A DNA stretch of 64,000 bases, from contig JADZBD010000004.1 of assembly GCA_020852255.1 (NCBI GenBank), positions 99,844 to 163,843 of the forward strand, given 5' to 3'. Positions 52,869 to 62,856 of the stretch are shown here, piece after piece; position 1 is the stretch's first letter; every line of letters begins with the position of its first letter. The position numbers were made by a program, and so were the translations under genes. This stretch comes from Bacteroidia bacterium (GTDB lineage Bacteria > Bacteroidota > Bacteroidia > JADZBD01). The notes under the pieces were generated by a model. The model did not search any database, was not told where the DNA came from, and saw only the letters and a list, made by a program, of their open reading frames with translations.

Positions 52869-53876
52869 TTACTTTTCCTTATTCAAAATGGGAAGTAAGA
52901 TCAAAGATAGTGATCCGGCTATGAGTATGGTCACAAACTGGCTGGCCCAAACGATCCAGCAGAAGGCCCCGGCAATGGGAACCGAAATTCCAGCCAGAGG
53001 AGAGGTAAGTGTTTTGGAAACCAGAAGATGGTATCCACCAATGCCACCCTGCGTGAACATGATCCCCACGGCGCCCATAATCAGCACAGCCATTCCCTGC
53101 CCTACCCTCAGTCCTGAAGTTTCTTCAAAACTGTAGAAGCAAACATGCAGCATCACATAGTATAACGTCCAGATGATCACCGTATGCATCAGGAACAGGC
53201 CCGGGCTCCGGAGTTTACGGATAGAAACCAGGCCTTCCCAGAATCCTTTAATAATTCCCCCCACTTTGCCTCCCAGAATATTCCTGACACGCTGCCTGAA
53301 CAGGAACAAACCGATCAGGGAAAATCCCAGGAATCCGATCCCTCCCCAAAACAACACCGGGTTTCCTCCAATGCGGCTGAACAGTCCCTTCACCGGAAAT
53401 AATATGTGTTCATTCACCAGGGCGTAAATGCCGTCGAACTGCATATACAAGGTTACCAGAAAGATCAGTCCCAGACAAAGCGTATCAAATGCTCTCTCCG
53501 CAATCACCGTTCCGAACCCTTGGGGAAACGGCACTTTCTCATACTTGGTCAGCACCGTGCACCGGGTAACTTCTCCCAGCCTTGGAAATGCAAAATTCGC
53601 CAGGTATCCCACCATCACCGCAAAAAAAGTATTGCGCACTCCCGGCTTATATCCCACCGGTTCCATGAGCATGATCCAGCGGATGGCACGACTCACGTGT
53701 GAGAATATTCCGAGAATCATGGAGAGAATGATCCACGAATAATCTGCCATTCCCAGGGCCCTGTAAAACTCGTCAATCTGTTCTTCAGAAAAATCCTTCA
53801 CGCTCAGCCATACGAGGAAAATACCCAGGCCAAAGAACAAGGAAAATTTCAGTATCGAAAGGATCCTCTTTTTCAA
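52869..53876 (-). CDS. Flippase-like membrane protein (LPG_synthase_TM / UPF0104)
   Basis: 335 residues, about eight membrane helices; family features include SWIILSMILGIFSHVSRAIRW, PRLGEVTRCTVLTKYEKVPF and the IMGAVGIMFTQGGIGGYH region. Related proteins flip or modify lipid-linked substrates; the substrate is unknown. It starts 5 nt after panD, in a panC-panD-flippase operon. Confidence 0.88.
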   Translation of the reverse strand: MKKRILSILKFSLFFGLGIFLVWLSVKDFSEEQIDEFYRALGMADYSWIILSMILGIFSHVSRAIRWIMLMEPVGYKPGVRNTFFAVMVGYLANFAFPRLGEVTRCTVLTKYEKVPFPQGFGTVIAERAFDTLCLGLIFLVTLYMQFDGIYALVNEHILFPVKGLFSRIGGNPVLFWGGIGFLGFSLIGLFLFRQRVRNILGGKVGGIIKGFWEGLVSIRKLRSPGLFLMHTVIIWTLYYVMLHVCFYSFEETSGLRVGQGMAVLIMGAVGIMFTQGGIGGYHLLVSKTLTSPLAGISVPIAGAFCWIVWASQFVTILIAGSLSLILLPILNKEK

Positions 53877-53881
53877 GAGTG

Positions 53882-54232
53882 TTATTTTACCTTATTGGTG
53901 CCGGCTTCAGGAAAAGCTATGGCAGGCTTGAATTTCTTCGCCTCTTCAAAGTCCATTTGCGCGTACGACAGGATAATCACTTCATCCTCCACCCGGAACT
54001 TCAAGGCGGCCGGGCCATTCAGGCAAATCACTCCGCTGCCGCGTTCGCCGCGGATCACATACGTGATGATGCGCTCTCCATTACGGTAATTTAAAACATG
54101 GACCGCTTCGTTCTCAATAAGATTCACCGCATCCATCATATTCTCGTCGATCGTTATGCTCCCCACATAATCAATATTCGCCTCCGTGACGGTGGCGCGG
54201 TGAAGCTTCGATTTCATTACTTCTATCAGCAT
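53882..54232 (-). CDS. panD: Aspartate 1-decarboxylase
   Basis: 116 residues; pyruvoyl enzyme that makes beta-alanine for pantothenate. The self-cleavage Gly-Ser lies in YVGSITID (Gly24-Ser25), and [14 protein letters not shown] and [10 protein letters not shown] match the family. It lies 52 nt after panC on the same strand. Confidence 0.96.
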   Translation of the reverse strand: MLIEVMKSKLHRATVTEANIDYVGSITIDENMMDAVNLIENEAVHVLNYRNGERIITYVIRGERGSGVICLNGPAALKFRVEDEVIILSYAQMDFEEAKKFKPAIAFPEAGTNKVK

Positions 54233-54284
54233 AGCGGGGCAAAGGTAGGATTAAAGTACGAAGATAGTAATGAGTTGGTGCGTT

Positions 54285-55178
54285 TCAGAGTTCAACGTTG
54301 TCGATCAGGCGAACACTGCCGAGGTGCAAGGCAACGCAAGCCACAGCGTTTTGCGGAAACTGATCGTGTGCCAGGGGAAGAAGGGTGTCTCTGCCGGCAA
54401 TCTCAAAATATTCCAGCTGAAAAGACTTTTCGTTCTTCAGTTGTTTTTCCGCCTCCGCTTGAAGCTCTCCCACTGTGAGAAGGCCCGCATTTGCTTTTGT
54501 CCAGTTCAGCACGGAACAGATCCGGGATGCTTTCCGGCGGTCCTCTTCACTTAATTTCCGGTTACGGGAGCTCAGGGCGAGGCCATTCGACTCACGCACC
54601 GTATCACACGCTATAATCTCTATATGCGGCCGGACTGCTGCCTTAAGCCTGAATAATGACATCTTTTTAATTATAGCCAGTTGCTGATAGTCCTTTTTTC
54701 CAAAATACGCCCTGTCCGGCTTCACGATATTAAAAAGCCGGTTTACCACCACCGCCATTCCTTCAAAATGTCCGGGCCGGAATTTTCCCTCCATCACTTC
54801 ACCCAGACTCCCCAGCTCGAATCCGGGAAGATCTTGCTGAAACAATAAGGCTGACTGCTGGCTGCTGATTACTGACTGCCCATAGACTTCCTGCACCGAA
54901 GGAACAAATACCAGGTCACAACCGGCTTGTTCCAGCATCCGGAGATCCTCTGTTAATGTCCGGGGATATGTTTCCAGGTCTTTCGGATCATTAAATTGGG
55001 TTGGGTTAACGAATATGCTGGACACGGTAACACTACATTCACGTTTGGAACGTTCCAGCAGTGAAATGTGACCTTTATGTAAAGCGCCCATGGTGGGAAC
55101 AAATCCGCACTCCCCGCCGGAGGCCCTGAGGGGAGATAAAAAGGAAGCTAATTCTTCCGCTGTATCAACTACTTTCAT
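54285..55178 (-). CDS. panC: Pantoate--beta-alanine ligase
   Basis: 297 residues from the ATG at 55178 (a GTG at 55187 is possible). Motifs: GFVPTMGALHKGHISLL (HxGH), FVNPTQFNDPKDLETYPRT, YFGKKDYQQLAII, SSRNRKL. It joins pantoate with the beta-alanine made by PanD. Divergent from the glycogen-synthase-like gene. Confidence 0.95.
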   Translation of the reverse strand: MKVVDTAEELASFLSPLRASGGECGFVPTMGALHKGHISLLERSKRECSVTVSSIFVNPTQFNDPKDLETYPRTLTEDLRMLEQAGCDLVFVPSVQEVYGQSVISSQQSALLFQQDLPGFELGSLGEVMEGKFRPGHFEGMAVVVNRLFNIVKPDRAYFGKKDYQQLAIIKKMSLFRLKAAVRPHIEIIACDTVRESNGLALSSRNRKLSEEDRRKASRICSVLNWTKANAGLLTVGELQAEAEKQLKNEKSFQLEYFEIAGRDTLLPLAHDQFPQNAVACVALHLGSVRLIDNVEL

Positions 55179-55224
55179 TACAGGCACTTATAGCGTCAAA
55201 ATGGACTCTAAACTATGGGAAATA

Positions 55225-55255
55225 TTGCATAATCCCCTGTTTTTTAGTAAATTTG
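55225..55255 (+). promoter_or_regulatory. Promoter of glycogen-synthase-like gene
   Basis: -7 element TAAATTTG (55248-55255), perfect, with TTG (55225-55227) 20 nt upstream. This gives an untranslated leader of about 80 nt before the ATG at 55343, longer than elsewhere in the window. Confidence 0.6.
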
Positions 55256-55342
55256 CATACTTTTTCTTAACAGACTTCTTCCTGGTTCCAGCCGGTCTTA
55301 CCACCTTCCGGAATTCCGGAAAGGTCATAAACAAAACCCGAA

Positions 55343-56170
55343 ATGAAAAAAGCGCGTGTACTTTTTGTTTCCTCTGAGATCACCCCATATCTAGAGGAAA
55401 CAACGAGGGGAACCATTGCCCGTTACCTGCCCCAGGGAATTCAGGAACGTGGTAAGGAGATCAGGACTTTTATGCCCCGTTACGGTTGTATCAATGAACG
55501 CAGGCATCAGCTCCATGAGGTCATCCGCCTCTCCGGAATGAATCTGATCATTGATGATTCTGATCATCCGCTGATCATTAAAGTAGCTTCTATACAGGCT
55601 GCACGCATGCAGGTTTATTTTATTGATAACGAAGAGTATTTCCAGCGCAAGGCTACTCTTTCCGACAAGAACGGCAAGTATTTTGCCGATAATGACGAGC
55701 GCGCGATCTTTTTTGCACGCGGTGTTATTGAGACCGTGAAAAAACTGGGATGGGCTCCTGATATCGTGCATTGCCACGGATGGCTGACCTCCCTGGTACC
55801 TGTTTATCTGAAGCGTTCTTTCCGTGAAGATCCGATCTTTGCCGACAGCCGGGTGATTTATTCTGTATACGACGACGAATTCAGTCCGGCGATGGATAAG
55901 AACATGGCCCGTAAAGCCGTTTACGAGAATGTTGAAAAGGGAGATCTTGAGCACCTGAAAACTCCGAATTTCGTGAACCTTACTAAAACCGCCATTGACT
56001 ATTCTGATGCGGTGATCAGGGGCGCAGACAAACTTCATCCGGATCTCGACAAATACATGAAAAAAGCCGGCATTCCGGTGCTGGGTTATAAAGATATGGA
56101 CGAATACGTAGACGCATACAACGAGTTCTATGATGAAGTCCTTGAACTGGAGCCGGTATTTGCCGACTAA
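55343..56170 (+). CDS. Glycogen/starch synthase N-terminal domain protein (GT5-like, short)
   Basis: 275 residues. Matches only the N-terminal Rossmann half of glycogen synthase (VLFVSSEITPYLEETTRGTIARYLPQ, MPRYGCINERRHQ, DIVHCHGWLTSLVPVYLK). The C-terminal nucleotide-sugar-binding half of GT5 enzymes (normally about 470 residues in all) is absent, so it may not be an active glucosyltransferase. The KxGG loop expected near the N-terminus is replaced by ETTRG. Short forms next to panC are familiar in Bacteroidota. DUF4270 follows. Confidence 0.8.
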   Translation: MKKARVLFVSSEITPYLEETTRGTIARYLPQGIQERGKEIRTFMPRYGCINERRHQLHEVIRLSGMNLIIDDSDHPLIIKVASIQAARMQVYFIDNEEYFQRKATLSDKNGKYFADNDERAIFFARGVIETVKKLGWAPDIVHCHGWLTSLVPVYLKRSFREDPIFADSRVIYSVYDDEFSPAMDKNMARKAVYENVEKGDLEHLKTPNFVNLTKTAIDYSDAVIRGADKLHPDLDKYMKKAGIPVLGYKDMDEYVDAYNEFYDEVLELEPVFAD

Positions 56171-56219
56171 TACCTTTATGACCGGAGCAATAATTCTTTT
56201 CACATCACGTTTGCGGAAA

Positions 56220-57539
56220 ATGAAAAATTCATTTTCCGCTTCGTGCTTTTTAGCACTTGCACTATGCCTTGCATCCTGCAAAAAGGAGAATAGTAACATA
56301 GGGCTGGATCTGATAGACGATCAGCTTGGGGTTGAATACACCGAAGCGGCCTATTTGCAGGCCCATACGATAAGAGAAGACAGTCTGGTTACCTCCAACC
56401 GTTCGGCAACTTCCCTGGGGTACTATGACGATCCTGTTTTCGGAAAAACAACCGCCTCGGTGTATTCTCAATTCCTGCTTTCCACAACGGGCCCAAACTT
56501 TGGAACAGCTACCTGTGATTCGGTGATCCTTTCGATGACATTTAAAGGATTCTACGGCACACTGAGTCCGCAGGTGTTTACCGTGTACACATTGAACGGA
56601 ATGATGTACAAGGACAGTACGTACGACTGCGAAGATTCAATTGACGTATCCACCAGTCTGGCTGGAGTTCAAACCATTTATCCAAGACCTTTCGACAGTC
56701 TGTTTGCCGGGAACGATACCTTCCCCCCGCAGTTAAGGATCAAACTGAATAATTCTTTCGGAAATTTTCTCCTCGCTGCCTCTGCGGGCGACCTGGCTTC
56801 CAATACAGCCTGGGTGAATTATTTCAAAGGGCTCTACATTACTGCCGGACCGGTGAATACCAACGCGCGTAAAGCGGGAGGTATTCTCTCTTTCAAATGG
56901 GCAGATGCCAACACTAAAATCACGCTCTATTATCACGATGCCTATGGTACGCACGGAAATCAGGGAAGAGCCAGCTACTCTTTCATTGTAGACGGGAATA
57001 CAGCGAGCTTTAACCATTATCGTCATGACTATTCCGGACGACCGGCCATTACTGCCCAGCTCAATGGAAACGATACTGCGAACTACGATCATGTATATGT
57101 CCAGGGACTCATGGGGCTTAAAACAAAATTTTACCTTCCCAACATTCAATTCCTGAAATCACAAGGAGATATAGCTGTGAATAAAGCAGAGTTGATCCTT
57201 CAGACAGATGCTTCCACTATGGACAATGATTTTGCTACTCCATCCAAACTGGTGCTGGTAGCGCTGGACAGCGCCGGCAAGCAGATTCTGTTATCTGACT
57301 ATTATGAGGATCAGGGGGGCACTTATTTTGGCGGTACCTGGGATGCCACCAAAAAGCAGTACCGTTTCAATATAGCCCGTCACATACAGGATCTTCTCAA
57401 CGGAGAAAAGCAGGATTACGGACTCATTCTTCTTGCTTCCGGAAGTGCGGTGAATCCACACCGGGTGGTGCTGGGAGGAGGAACTACCAGCAGTCCGCAT
57501 AAAATGCGTTTAAAGATCACCTATACAAAACTGAACTGA
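56220..57539 (+). CDS. DUF4270-family lipoprotein
   Basis: 439 residues from the ATG at 56220; the ORF extends upstream to 56130 into the previous gene but that part is not signal-like. Lipoprotein signal with lipobox CLASC (lipidated Cys20), followed by KKENSNIGLDLI typical of DUF4270 starts. Beta-rich, with a conserved C-terminal GLILLASGSAVNPHRVVLGG. Function unknown; it is often located between the glycogen-synthase-like gene and glmS. Confidence 0.88.
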   Translation: MKNSFSASCFLALALCLASCKKENSNIGLDLIDDQLGVEYTEAAYLQAHTIREDSLVTSNRSATSLGYYDDPVFGKTTASVYSQFLLSTTGPNFGTATCDSVILSMTFKGFYGTLSPQVFTVYTLNGMMYKDSTYDCEDSIDVSTSLAGVQTIYPRPFDSLFAGNDTFPPQLRIKLNNSFGNFLLAASAGDLASNTAWVNYFKGLYITAGPVNTNARKAGGILSFKWADANTKITLYYHDAYGTHGNQGRASYSFIVDGNTASFNHYRHDYSGRPAITAQLNGNDTANYDHVYVQGLMGLKTKFYLPNIQFLKSQGDIAVNKAELILQTDASTMDNDFATPSKLVLVALDSAGKQILLSDYYEDQGGTYFGGTWDATKKQYRFNIARHIQDLLNGEKQDYGLILLASGSAVNPHRVVLGGGTTSSPHKMRLKITYTKLN

Positions 57540-57543
57540 TTCG

Positions 57544-59382
57544 ATGTGCGGCATTGTAGGATATCTGGGAGATAAACAAGCCTATCCAATTCTCATCAAG
57601 GGATTACACCGCCTGGAATACCGGGGTTACGACAGCGCAGGTGTGGCAATCATCAACTCTCAGCTCAATGTATACAAGTGTAAAGGAAAAGTTTCTGACC
57701 TTGAAAAGTACGCTGCAGGAAAAGATACTGCGGGCACCATCGGTATCGGTCATACCCGGTGGGCCACCCACGGGGAACCCAACGATGTAAACGCCCATCC
57801 TCATCAGAGCATGACCAAGGACCTGGTGATTATCCATAATGGGATTATCGAGAACTATGCTCCTATCAAGGAAGGATTAAAAAAGCGAGGTCATAAATTC
57901 ACTTCGGACACTGATACCGAAGTGCTCATTCATCTCATTGAAGATATTCGCAAAAAAGAGAGTGTTCGTCTCGGAGAAGCCGTTCGTCAGGCCCTTAATC
58001 AGGTAGTAGGGGCCTACGCCATCGTGATCCTGGATAAAAACAATCCCAATGAACTGATTTGTGCGAAAAAAGGCAGCCCGCTGGTAATCGGGATCGGGAA
58101 GGATGAATTCTATGTTGCATCCGATGCCACTCCCATTGTGGAATACACCAAGAATGTAGTTTATCTTGAAGACGAGGAAATGGCCTTTGTGGAACGCGGG
58201 AAGGAGCTTAAGATCAAAACTATAAAGAACAAGCCCAAGACACCTTACGTTCAGGAGCTGGAGATGGAAATGGAAGCGCTGGAGAAAGGCGGTTTCGACC
58301 ATTTCATGCTCAAGGAAATATACGAACAACCGCGTTCAGTGCGCGACAGCATGCGTGGCCGGCTGAATCTTGATGCCGGGGTAGTTACACTGGGAGGAAT
58401 CCTTGAATATGAACAGAAATTTCTCAACGCCAAGCGAATCATCTTTGCCGCGTGCGGCACCAGCTGGCATGCCGGGCTGGTGGGAGAATACCTGTTCGAA
58501 GATCTTGCACGTATTCCCGTAGAGGTGGAATACGCTTCCGAATTCCGATACCGGAATCCCATTGTTTATGAGCAGGACGTGGTGATCGCCATTTCACAAT
58601 CGGGTGAAACTGCTGATACCCTTGCCGCCATTGAACTGGCAAAATCGAAAGGCGCTACCATCATTGGTGTATGTAATGTAGTAGGATCGTCCATTCCCCG
58701 TCATACCCATGCAGGATCCTACACTCACGCCGGCCCGGAGATCGGTGTAGCCTCCACGAAAGCCTTTACAGCCCAAGTGACCGTGCTTACATTAATGGCG
58801 CTGAGAATCGCTTTCCGGAAAGGTAGCATTAACTCCTCACGGTATCATACCCTGCTGAGTGAATTGAATTCAATTCCCGAAAAAATTGAAAAGGTTCTTC
58901 AGCTGAACGACGGCATCCGTAAGCTGGCCGCAAAATTCAAAGATTGCACCAATGCCCTTTACCTGGGCCGCGGTTATACATTCCCGGTTGCACTGGAAGG
59001 CGCTCTGAAGCTAAAGGAGATTTCCTACATTCATGCAGAGGGCTATCCTGCAGCGGAGATGAAACATGGTCCGATTGCACTCATAGACGAGAATATGCCG
59101 GTGATTGTGATCGCTACCAAAGGGGCGAATTACGAAAAAGTAGTGAGCAACATTCAGGAAGTGAAAGCGCGAAAAGGTAAAGTAATCGCTATTATTACCG
59201 AAGGCGACGATATTGTGAAAGGAATCGCAGATCATGTAATTGAGATCCCTGAAACGGACGAATGCCTGGTGCCTCTGGTTTCGGTGATTCCTCTGCAGCT
59301 GCTCTCCTATCATATTGCCGTAATGCGCGGTTGCAATGTGGATCAGCCCCGCAACCTGGCTAAATCTGTTACCGTAGAGTGA
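57544..59382 (+). CDS. glmS: Glutamine--fructose-6-phosphate aminotransferase
   Basis: 612 residues, full length. N-terminal glutaminase with catalytic Cys after the initiator Met (MCGIVGYLG), GHTRWATHGEP, HNGIIENY; two SIS isomerase domains (AACGTSWHAG, SQSGETADT, EIGVASTKAFT) and the C-terminal NLAKSVTVE tail. It makes glucosamine-6-phosphate for peptidoglycan and LPS. No glmS ribozyme is visible: only 4 nt separate it from DUF4270. murF-alr follows 3 nt later. Confidence 0.97.
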   Translation: MCGIVGYLGDKQAYPILIKGLHRLEYRGYDSAGVAIINSQLNVYKCKGKVSDLEKYAAGKDTAGTIGIGHTRWATHGEPNDVNAHPHQSMTKDLVIIHNGIIENYAPIKEGLKKRGHKFTSDTDTEVLIHLIEDIRKKESVRLGEAVRQALNQVVGAYAIVILDKNNPNELICAKKGSPLVIGIGKDEFYVASDATPIVEYTKNVVYLEDEEMAFVERGKELKIKTIKNKPKTPYVQELEMEMEALEKGGFDHFMLKEIYEQPRSVRDSMRGRLNLDAGVVTLGGILEYEQKFLNAKRIIFAACGTSWHAGLVGEYLFEDLARIPVEVEYASEFRYRNPIVYEQDVVIAISQSGETADTLAAIELAKSKGATIIGVCNVVGSSIPRHTHAGSYTHAGPEIGVASTKAFTAQVTVLTLMALRIAFRKGSINSSRYHTLLSELNSIPEKIEKVLQLNDGIRKLAAKFKDCTNALYLGRGYTFPVALEGALKLKEISYIHAEGYPAAEMKHGPIALIDENMPVIVIATKGANYEKVVSNIQEVKARKGKVIAIITEGDDIVKGIADHVIEIPETDECLVPLVSVIPLQLLSYHIAVMRGCNVDQPRNLAKSVTVE

Positions 59383-59385
59383 TCC

Positions 59386-61869
59386 GTGGCCTATTCCTTA
59401 ACCCAGATCCGGACTTTTGTTAACGGAGCCCTGTGCGGGAAGGAGAGCGCAGAAAGGGTGGTTCGACATCTCCTCATCGACAGCCGAAAGATCTCCCATG
59501 CCGATTCTTCCCTGTTCTTCGCCCTCAAAGGTGAGCGTAACGACGGACACCGGTACATTCCGGAGTTGTATGATAAAGGAGTAAGAAGTTTTATTATTTC
59601 TGACGCCCTTTCTGATCTGTCACGTTTTCCGGAAGCCATTTTCATTCAGGTTCCCGACACGCTCCGTGCCCTGCAGCAGTTATGTTCCGCACACAGGAAA
59701 CGCTTTAATTATCCCGTACTGGCCATCACCGGCAGCAACGGAAAAACCATTGTAAAAGAATGGCTCTTCCAGCTTTTGAGGGAAGATTATACTATTGTAC
59801 GCAGTCCGCGCAGTTTTAATTCACAGGTAGGCGTTCCGCTTTCGGTGTGGGACATGGGTGAAGAAAATACGCTGGCTATTTTCGAAGCGGGCATTTCGCA
59901 TCACAGCGAAATGGAAAAACTCGAAGAGGTGATTCAGCCCACCCTGGGTCTCATCTCCAACCTGGGCGATGCGCATTCGGAAAATTTCAGCGGGCTGGAA
60001 GACAAGGTGAATGAAAAACTGAACCTTTTTGCTCATTGCGGATTGGTTTTTTATTGCAAAGACTACCTTGTGATCCACGACGCCGTAGGGAAACATCCTG
60101 GCCTGAAGCAAACCCGCGTATTCTCCTGGTCCAGAAAGTCGAGGGCCGATCTACAGGTTGGGAAAATGACAAGGGAAAACGGCGAGACCGAGATCCAGGG
60201 GATCTTTAATAACGATTTCATTCGTATCCGAATACCTTTTACGGACGAGGCCTCCATAGAGAATGCAATCCATTGCTGGTCAGTGATGCTCTACCTGGGC
60301 ATTCCCAACGAAGAGATCAGTAAGCGCTTTAAATACCTCAGCCCTGTTGCGATGCGACTGGAACTGAAGGAGGGCGTGAATCATTGTTCGGTGATCAACG
60401 ACAGTTATAATTCCGACCTGGGTTCATTAAGTGTTGCGTTGGATTTTTTAAACCAGCAGAAACAACATCCCGGCCGAACACTGGTGCTTTCTGATATTCT
60501 TCAAAGCGGCAAAGATGAAAACAAGCTGTATGCAGAAGTAGCGGACCTGATCCATAAAAAAGGAGTTACGCGCCTGATCGGTATTGGAGAGGCCATTTCA
60601 AGGAATAAAGATCTGTTCCATTTAAAGAAATCGTTTTACCGGGATACGCACTCCTTCCTGCAAGAATACAATCCGGAACTTTTTCATAACGAATCCATCC
60701 TTCTGAAGGGAGCACGTGCATTTAGCTTTGAGGAAATCAGCAAAGTGTTGCAGCAAAAGGCGCACGAAACGGTGCTGGAGATCAATCTCAATTCGCTGGT
60801 CCATAACTATAATTATTTCAGATCTAAACTCAGAGGCGACACGAAGGTGATGGCCATGGTGAAAGCTTTCAGCTATGGCAGCGGAAGCTTTGAGATCGCC
60901 AATGCGCTGCAATTTCACCGGATCGATTACCTGGCCGTGGCTTATGCCGATGAAGGCATTGAGCTTCGAAAAGGCGGGATCACCATGCCTATTATGGTCA
61001 TGAACCCCGAAGTGCAGAGTTACGATTCCATGGTGCAATACAACCTGGAGCCGGAGATCTTCAGTTTCAAAGTTTTGTCGCTTTTTGATGAGGCTGTGAA
61101 ACGTTATCCCAGTAAAGACGGAAAGCCCTTCTTAGTGCATCTTAAACTGGACACCGGCATGCACAGGCTGGGATTCGAGGATCATGAATTGAATGAGCTT
61201 ATTGTTCGCATCAAGAATAACAAACAGATCAAGGTTAAAAGCGTTTTTTCCCATCTGGCGGCCAGCGATGAAAATGAACACGATGAGTTTACCCGTTCAC
61301 AGATTCGCAAGTTCATGGAGATGTCGGATAAACTCAAGCCACACTTCCCCGAGCCTTTCTTACGTCATATTTTAAATTCGGCAGGCATTATCCGCTTCCC
61401 CGATGCACAATTTGAAATGGTACGACTTGGCATCGGAATGTATGGGGTGGCCTTCGATGAAAAAGAGCAGGAAAAGCTTCAACACGTAAGCACATTGAAG
61501 ACCACCATATCCCAGATCAAGCACATCAAGGCCGGCGATACGGTGGGATATAGCCGAAAAGGAAAAGCCGAACGCGACATGACCATTGCCACGGTTCCTA
61601 TTGGATACGCCGATGGGTTAAGCCGCAAACTGGGCAATGGTAAAGGAAAAATGATGGTACATGGCCGTCCCGCTCATGTGGTGGGAAATGTATGCATGGA
61701 CATGTGCATGATCGATATTACCGGCATTCAAGCCAACGAAGGCGACGAGGTGATCGTATTCGGCAAAGAGTATCCCATCATTGAAGTAGCCCGCGATCTG
61801 AACACCATTCCGTATGAGGTACTCACCAATGTAAGCCGGAGGGTGAAGAGGGTGTATTATCAGGAGTAA
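59386..61869 (+). CDS. Bifunctional MurF-like ligase / alanine racemase
   Basis: 827 residues, GTG start. Residues 1 to about 455 are MurF-like (UDP-MurNAc-tripeptide:D-Ala-D-Ala ligase) with DSRKISHADSSLFFALKG, P-loop ITGSNGKTIVKEW and NDSYNSDLGS. Residues about 460-827 are alanine racemase: PLP lysine in AMVKAFSYGSG, and the catalytic Tyr region GDTVGYSRKG. The fusion is known from Bacteroidota and couples D-Ala supply to its use in the wall precursor. It shares a compact operon with glmS. Confidence 0.93.
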   Translation: MAYSLTQIRTFVNGALCGKESAERVVRHLLIDSRKISHADSSLFFALKGERNDGHRYIPELYDKGVRSFIISDALSDLSRFPEAIFIQVPDTLRALQQLCSAHRKRFNYPVLAITGSNGKTIVKEWLFQLLREDYTIVRSPRSFNSQVGVPLSVWDMGEENTLAIFEAGISHHSEMEKLEEVIQPTLGLISNLGDAHSENFSGLEDKVNEKLNLFAHCGLVFYCKDYLVIHDAVGKHPGLKQTRVFSWSRKSRADLQVGKMTRENGETEIQGIFNNDFIRIRIPFTDEASIENAIHCWSVMLYLGIPNEEISKRFKYLSPVAMRLELKEGVNHCSVINDSYNSDLGSLSVALDFLNQQKQHPGRTLVLSDILQSGKDENKLYAEVADLIHKKGVTRLIGIGEAISRNKDLFHLKKSFYRDTHSFLQEYNPELFHNESILLKGARAFSFEEISKVLQQKAHETVLEINLNSLVHNYNYFRSKLRGDTKVMAMVKAFSYGSGSFEIANALQFHRIDYLAVAYADEGIELRKGGITMPIMVMNPEVQSYDSMVQYNLEPEIFSFKVLSLFDEAVKRYPSKDGKPFLVHLKLDTGMHRLGFEDHELNELIVRIKNNKQIKVKSVFSHLAASDENEHDEFTRSQIRKFMEMSDKLKPHFPEPFLRHILNSAGIIRFPDAQFEMVRLGIGMYGVAFDEKEQEKLQHVSTLKTTISQIKHIKAGDTVGYSRKGKAERDMTIATVPIGYADGLSRKLGNGKGKMMVHGRPAHVVGNVCMDMCMIDITGIQANEGDEVIVFGKEYPIIEVARDLNTIPYEVLTNVSRRVKRVYYQE

Positions 61870-62132
61870 TTACTGTTTTATTACTTTAGTTTAGTTGTTT
61901 TATTGTTTAATTGCTTTCAGCTTTACTTTTCTCTAACAGCGAAGAAAAGTGAAATGAAAAACAGCAAAACATTTAAACATGCAAAGTAAATCGAATGCTC
62001 CTGGAATCAAAACAGGATAAACTTCGTCAGTACTCCTGACAAACTTTATTTTCATTTCCGCTAAGCTGTCATCGATTTGGCATTCAGCGCTTTATAAACC
62101 ATTGGTCATTTCGAAATCAGGTTCGTCATTAA
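61870..62132. other. Gene-free stretch with an A/T-rich inverted repeat
   Basis: From the murF-alr stop to the next promoter. It holds an imperfect inverted repeat with a core stem TTTACTTTTCT (61922-61932) / AGAAAAGTGAA (61943-61953), one G-U pair, flanked by T-rich sequence on the left (about 61880-61915) and A-rich sequence on the right (about 61955-61990). It may end the glmS-murF transcript, although no clean T-tract follows the core. Nothing else was recognised up to 62132. Confidence 0.45.
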
Positions 62133-62140
62133 TAACTTTG
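62133..62140 (+). promoter_or_regulatory. -7 element (TAACTTTG)
   Basis: Perfect TAnnTTTG, 31 nt before the ATG at 62172. No -33 TTTG at a standard distance. Confidence 0.5.
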
Positions 62141-62171
62141 GAATTGCCGCCCCCCTGCCATATTATTGTAA

Positions 62172-62852
62172 ATGAAAACTATGAAAACATCCCTTCTCTC
62201 CATCGCCGCCTTTTTGGTATTCTCCCTAACGGGAATTGCCAACAACAACGAGGCCGCCAAGTCTAAAGTTGAAATTTTTGAACCAGCCGGCTCTATCGTC
62301 TCGTGTACTGTAGATGCAGGCAGCAACCGTACCAGTTGCTCAGGCTCATACTCCGGGACCATTGGAGGAAGTCCAACTGCAGATGGTTGCGCGGGCGGCT
62401 TTAGTTACGCCTGGACACCATCTACTTGTCTGAATTTTACCAATATTGCCAATCCCACTGTAACAAATCTTACATCAACAACAACATATTGGGTGACCGT
62501 TACAAGCCAAGGCTGTTGTGACGCCTCCGATTTTGTAACCATTACCATAAATTGCTCCTGCTGTAAAATAGAAAATCCTGAGTCTAAACCTGAATATTCT
62601 TCAGAAGACATCGTCATCTTTCCCATTCCTGCAAAGGAAACTCTTTCGTTCAAGATAAAGTCTGAATCCAAGATATATACCATAGGGCTTTATGGCACTA
62701 CCGGAAATTTGTTGCTTGAAAGAACCGAAACGGGGGCGTTCTTTAACGGGAACGGCCTTCAGGTATCCGGATATCCTGCCGGCATTTACTATCTTCAGAT
62801 CATATCCGGAGAGGCTGTGGTACTATTTAAAAAAGTAGTACTTTCAGAGTAG
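62172..62852 (+). CDS. Secreted Cys-rich protein with T9SS-like sorting domain
   Basis: 226 residues (a second Met at residue 4 is an equal start). Signal peptide (about 1-23); a small PKD/SprB-like module (45-130; FSYAWTPSTCLNFTNIANPTVTNLTSTTTYWVTV) with many Cys, including SQGCCDASD and NCSCCKIE, likely forming disulfides; a C-terminal sorting-like domain (about 148-226; FPIPAKETLSFKIK, YPAGIYYLQIISGE). Four nt before the next gene. Confidence 0.78.
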   Translation: MKTMKTSLLSIAAFLVFSLTGIANNNEAAKSKVEIFEPAGSIVSCTVDAGSNRTSCSGSYSGTIGGSPTADGCAGGFSYAWTPSTCLNFTNIANPTVTNLTSTTTYWVTVTSQGCCDASDFVTITINCSCCKIENPESKPEYSSEDIVIFPIPAKETLSFKIKSESKIYTIGLYGTTGNLLLERTETGAFFNGNGLQVSGYPAGIYYLQIISGEAVVLFKKVVLSE

Positions 62853-62856
62853 GAAA

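Noticed and set aside
57540..57543. glmS ribozyme upstream of glmS
   Set aside because: Only 4 nt lie between DUF4270 and glmS, leaving no room; such ribozymes are also typical of Firmicutes.
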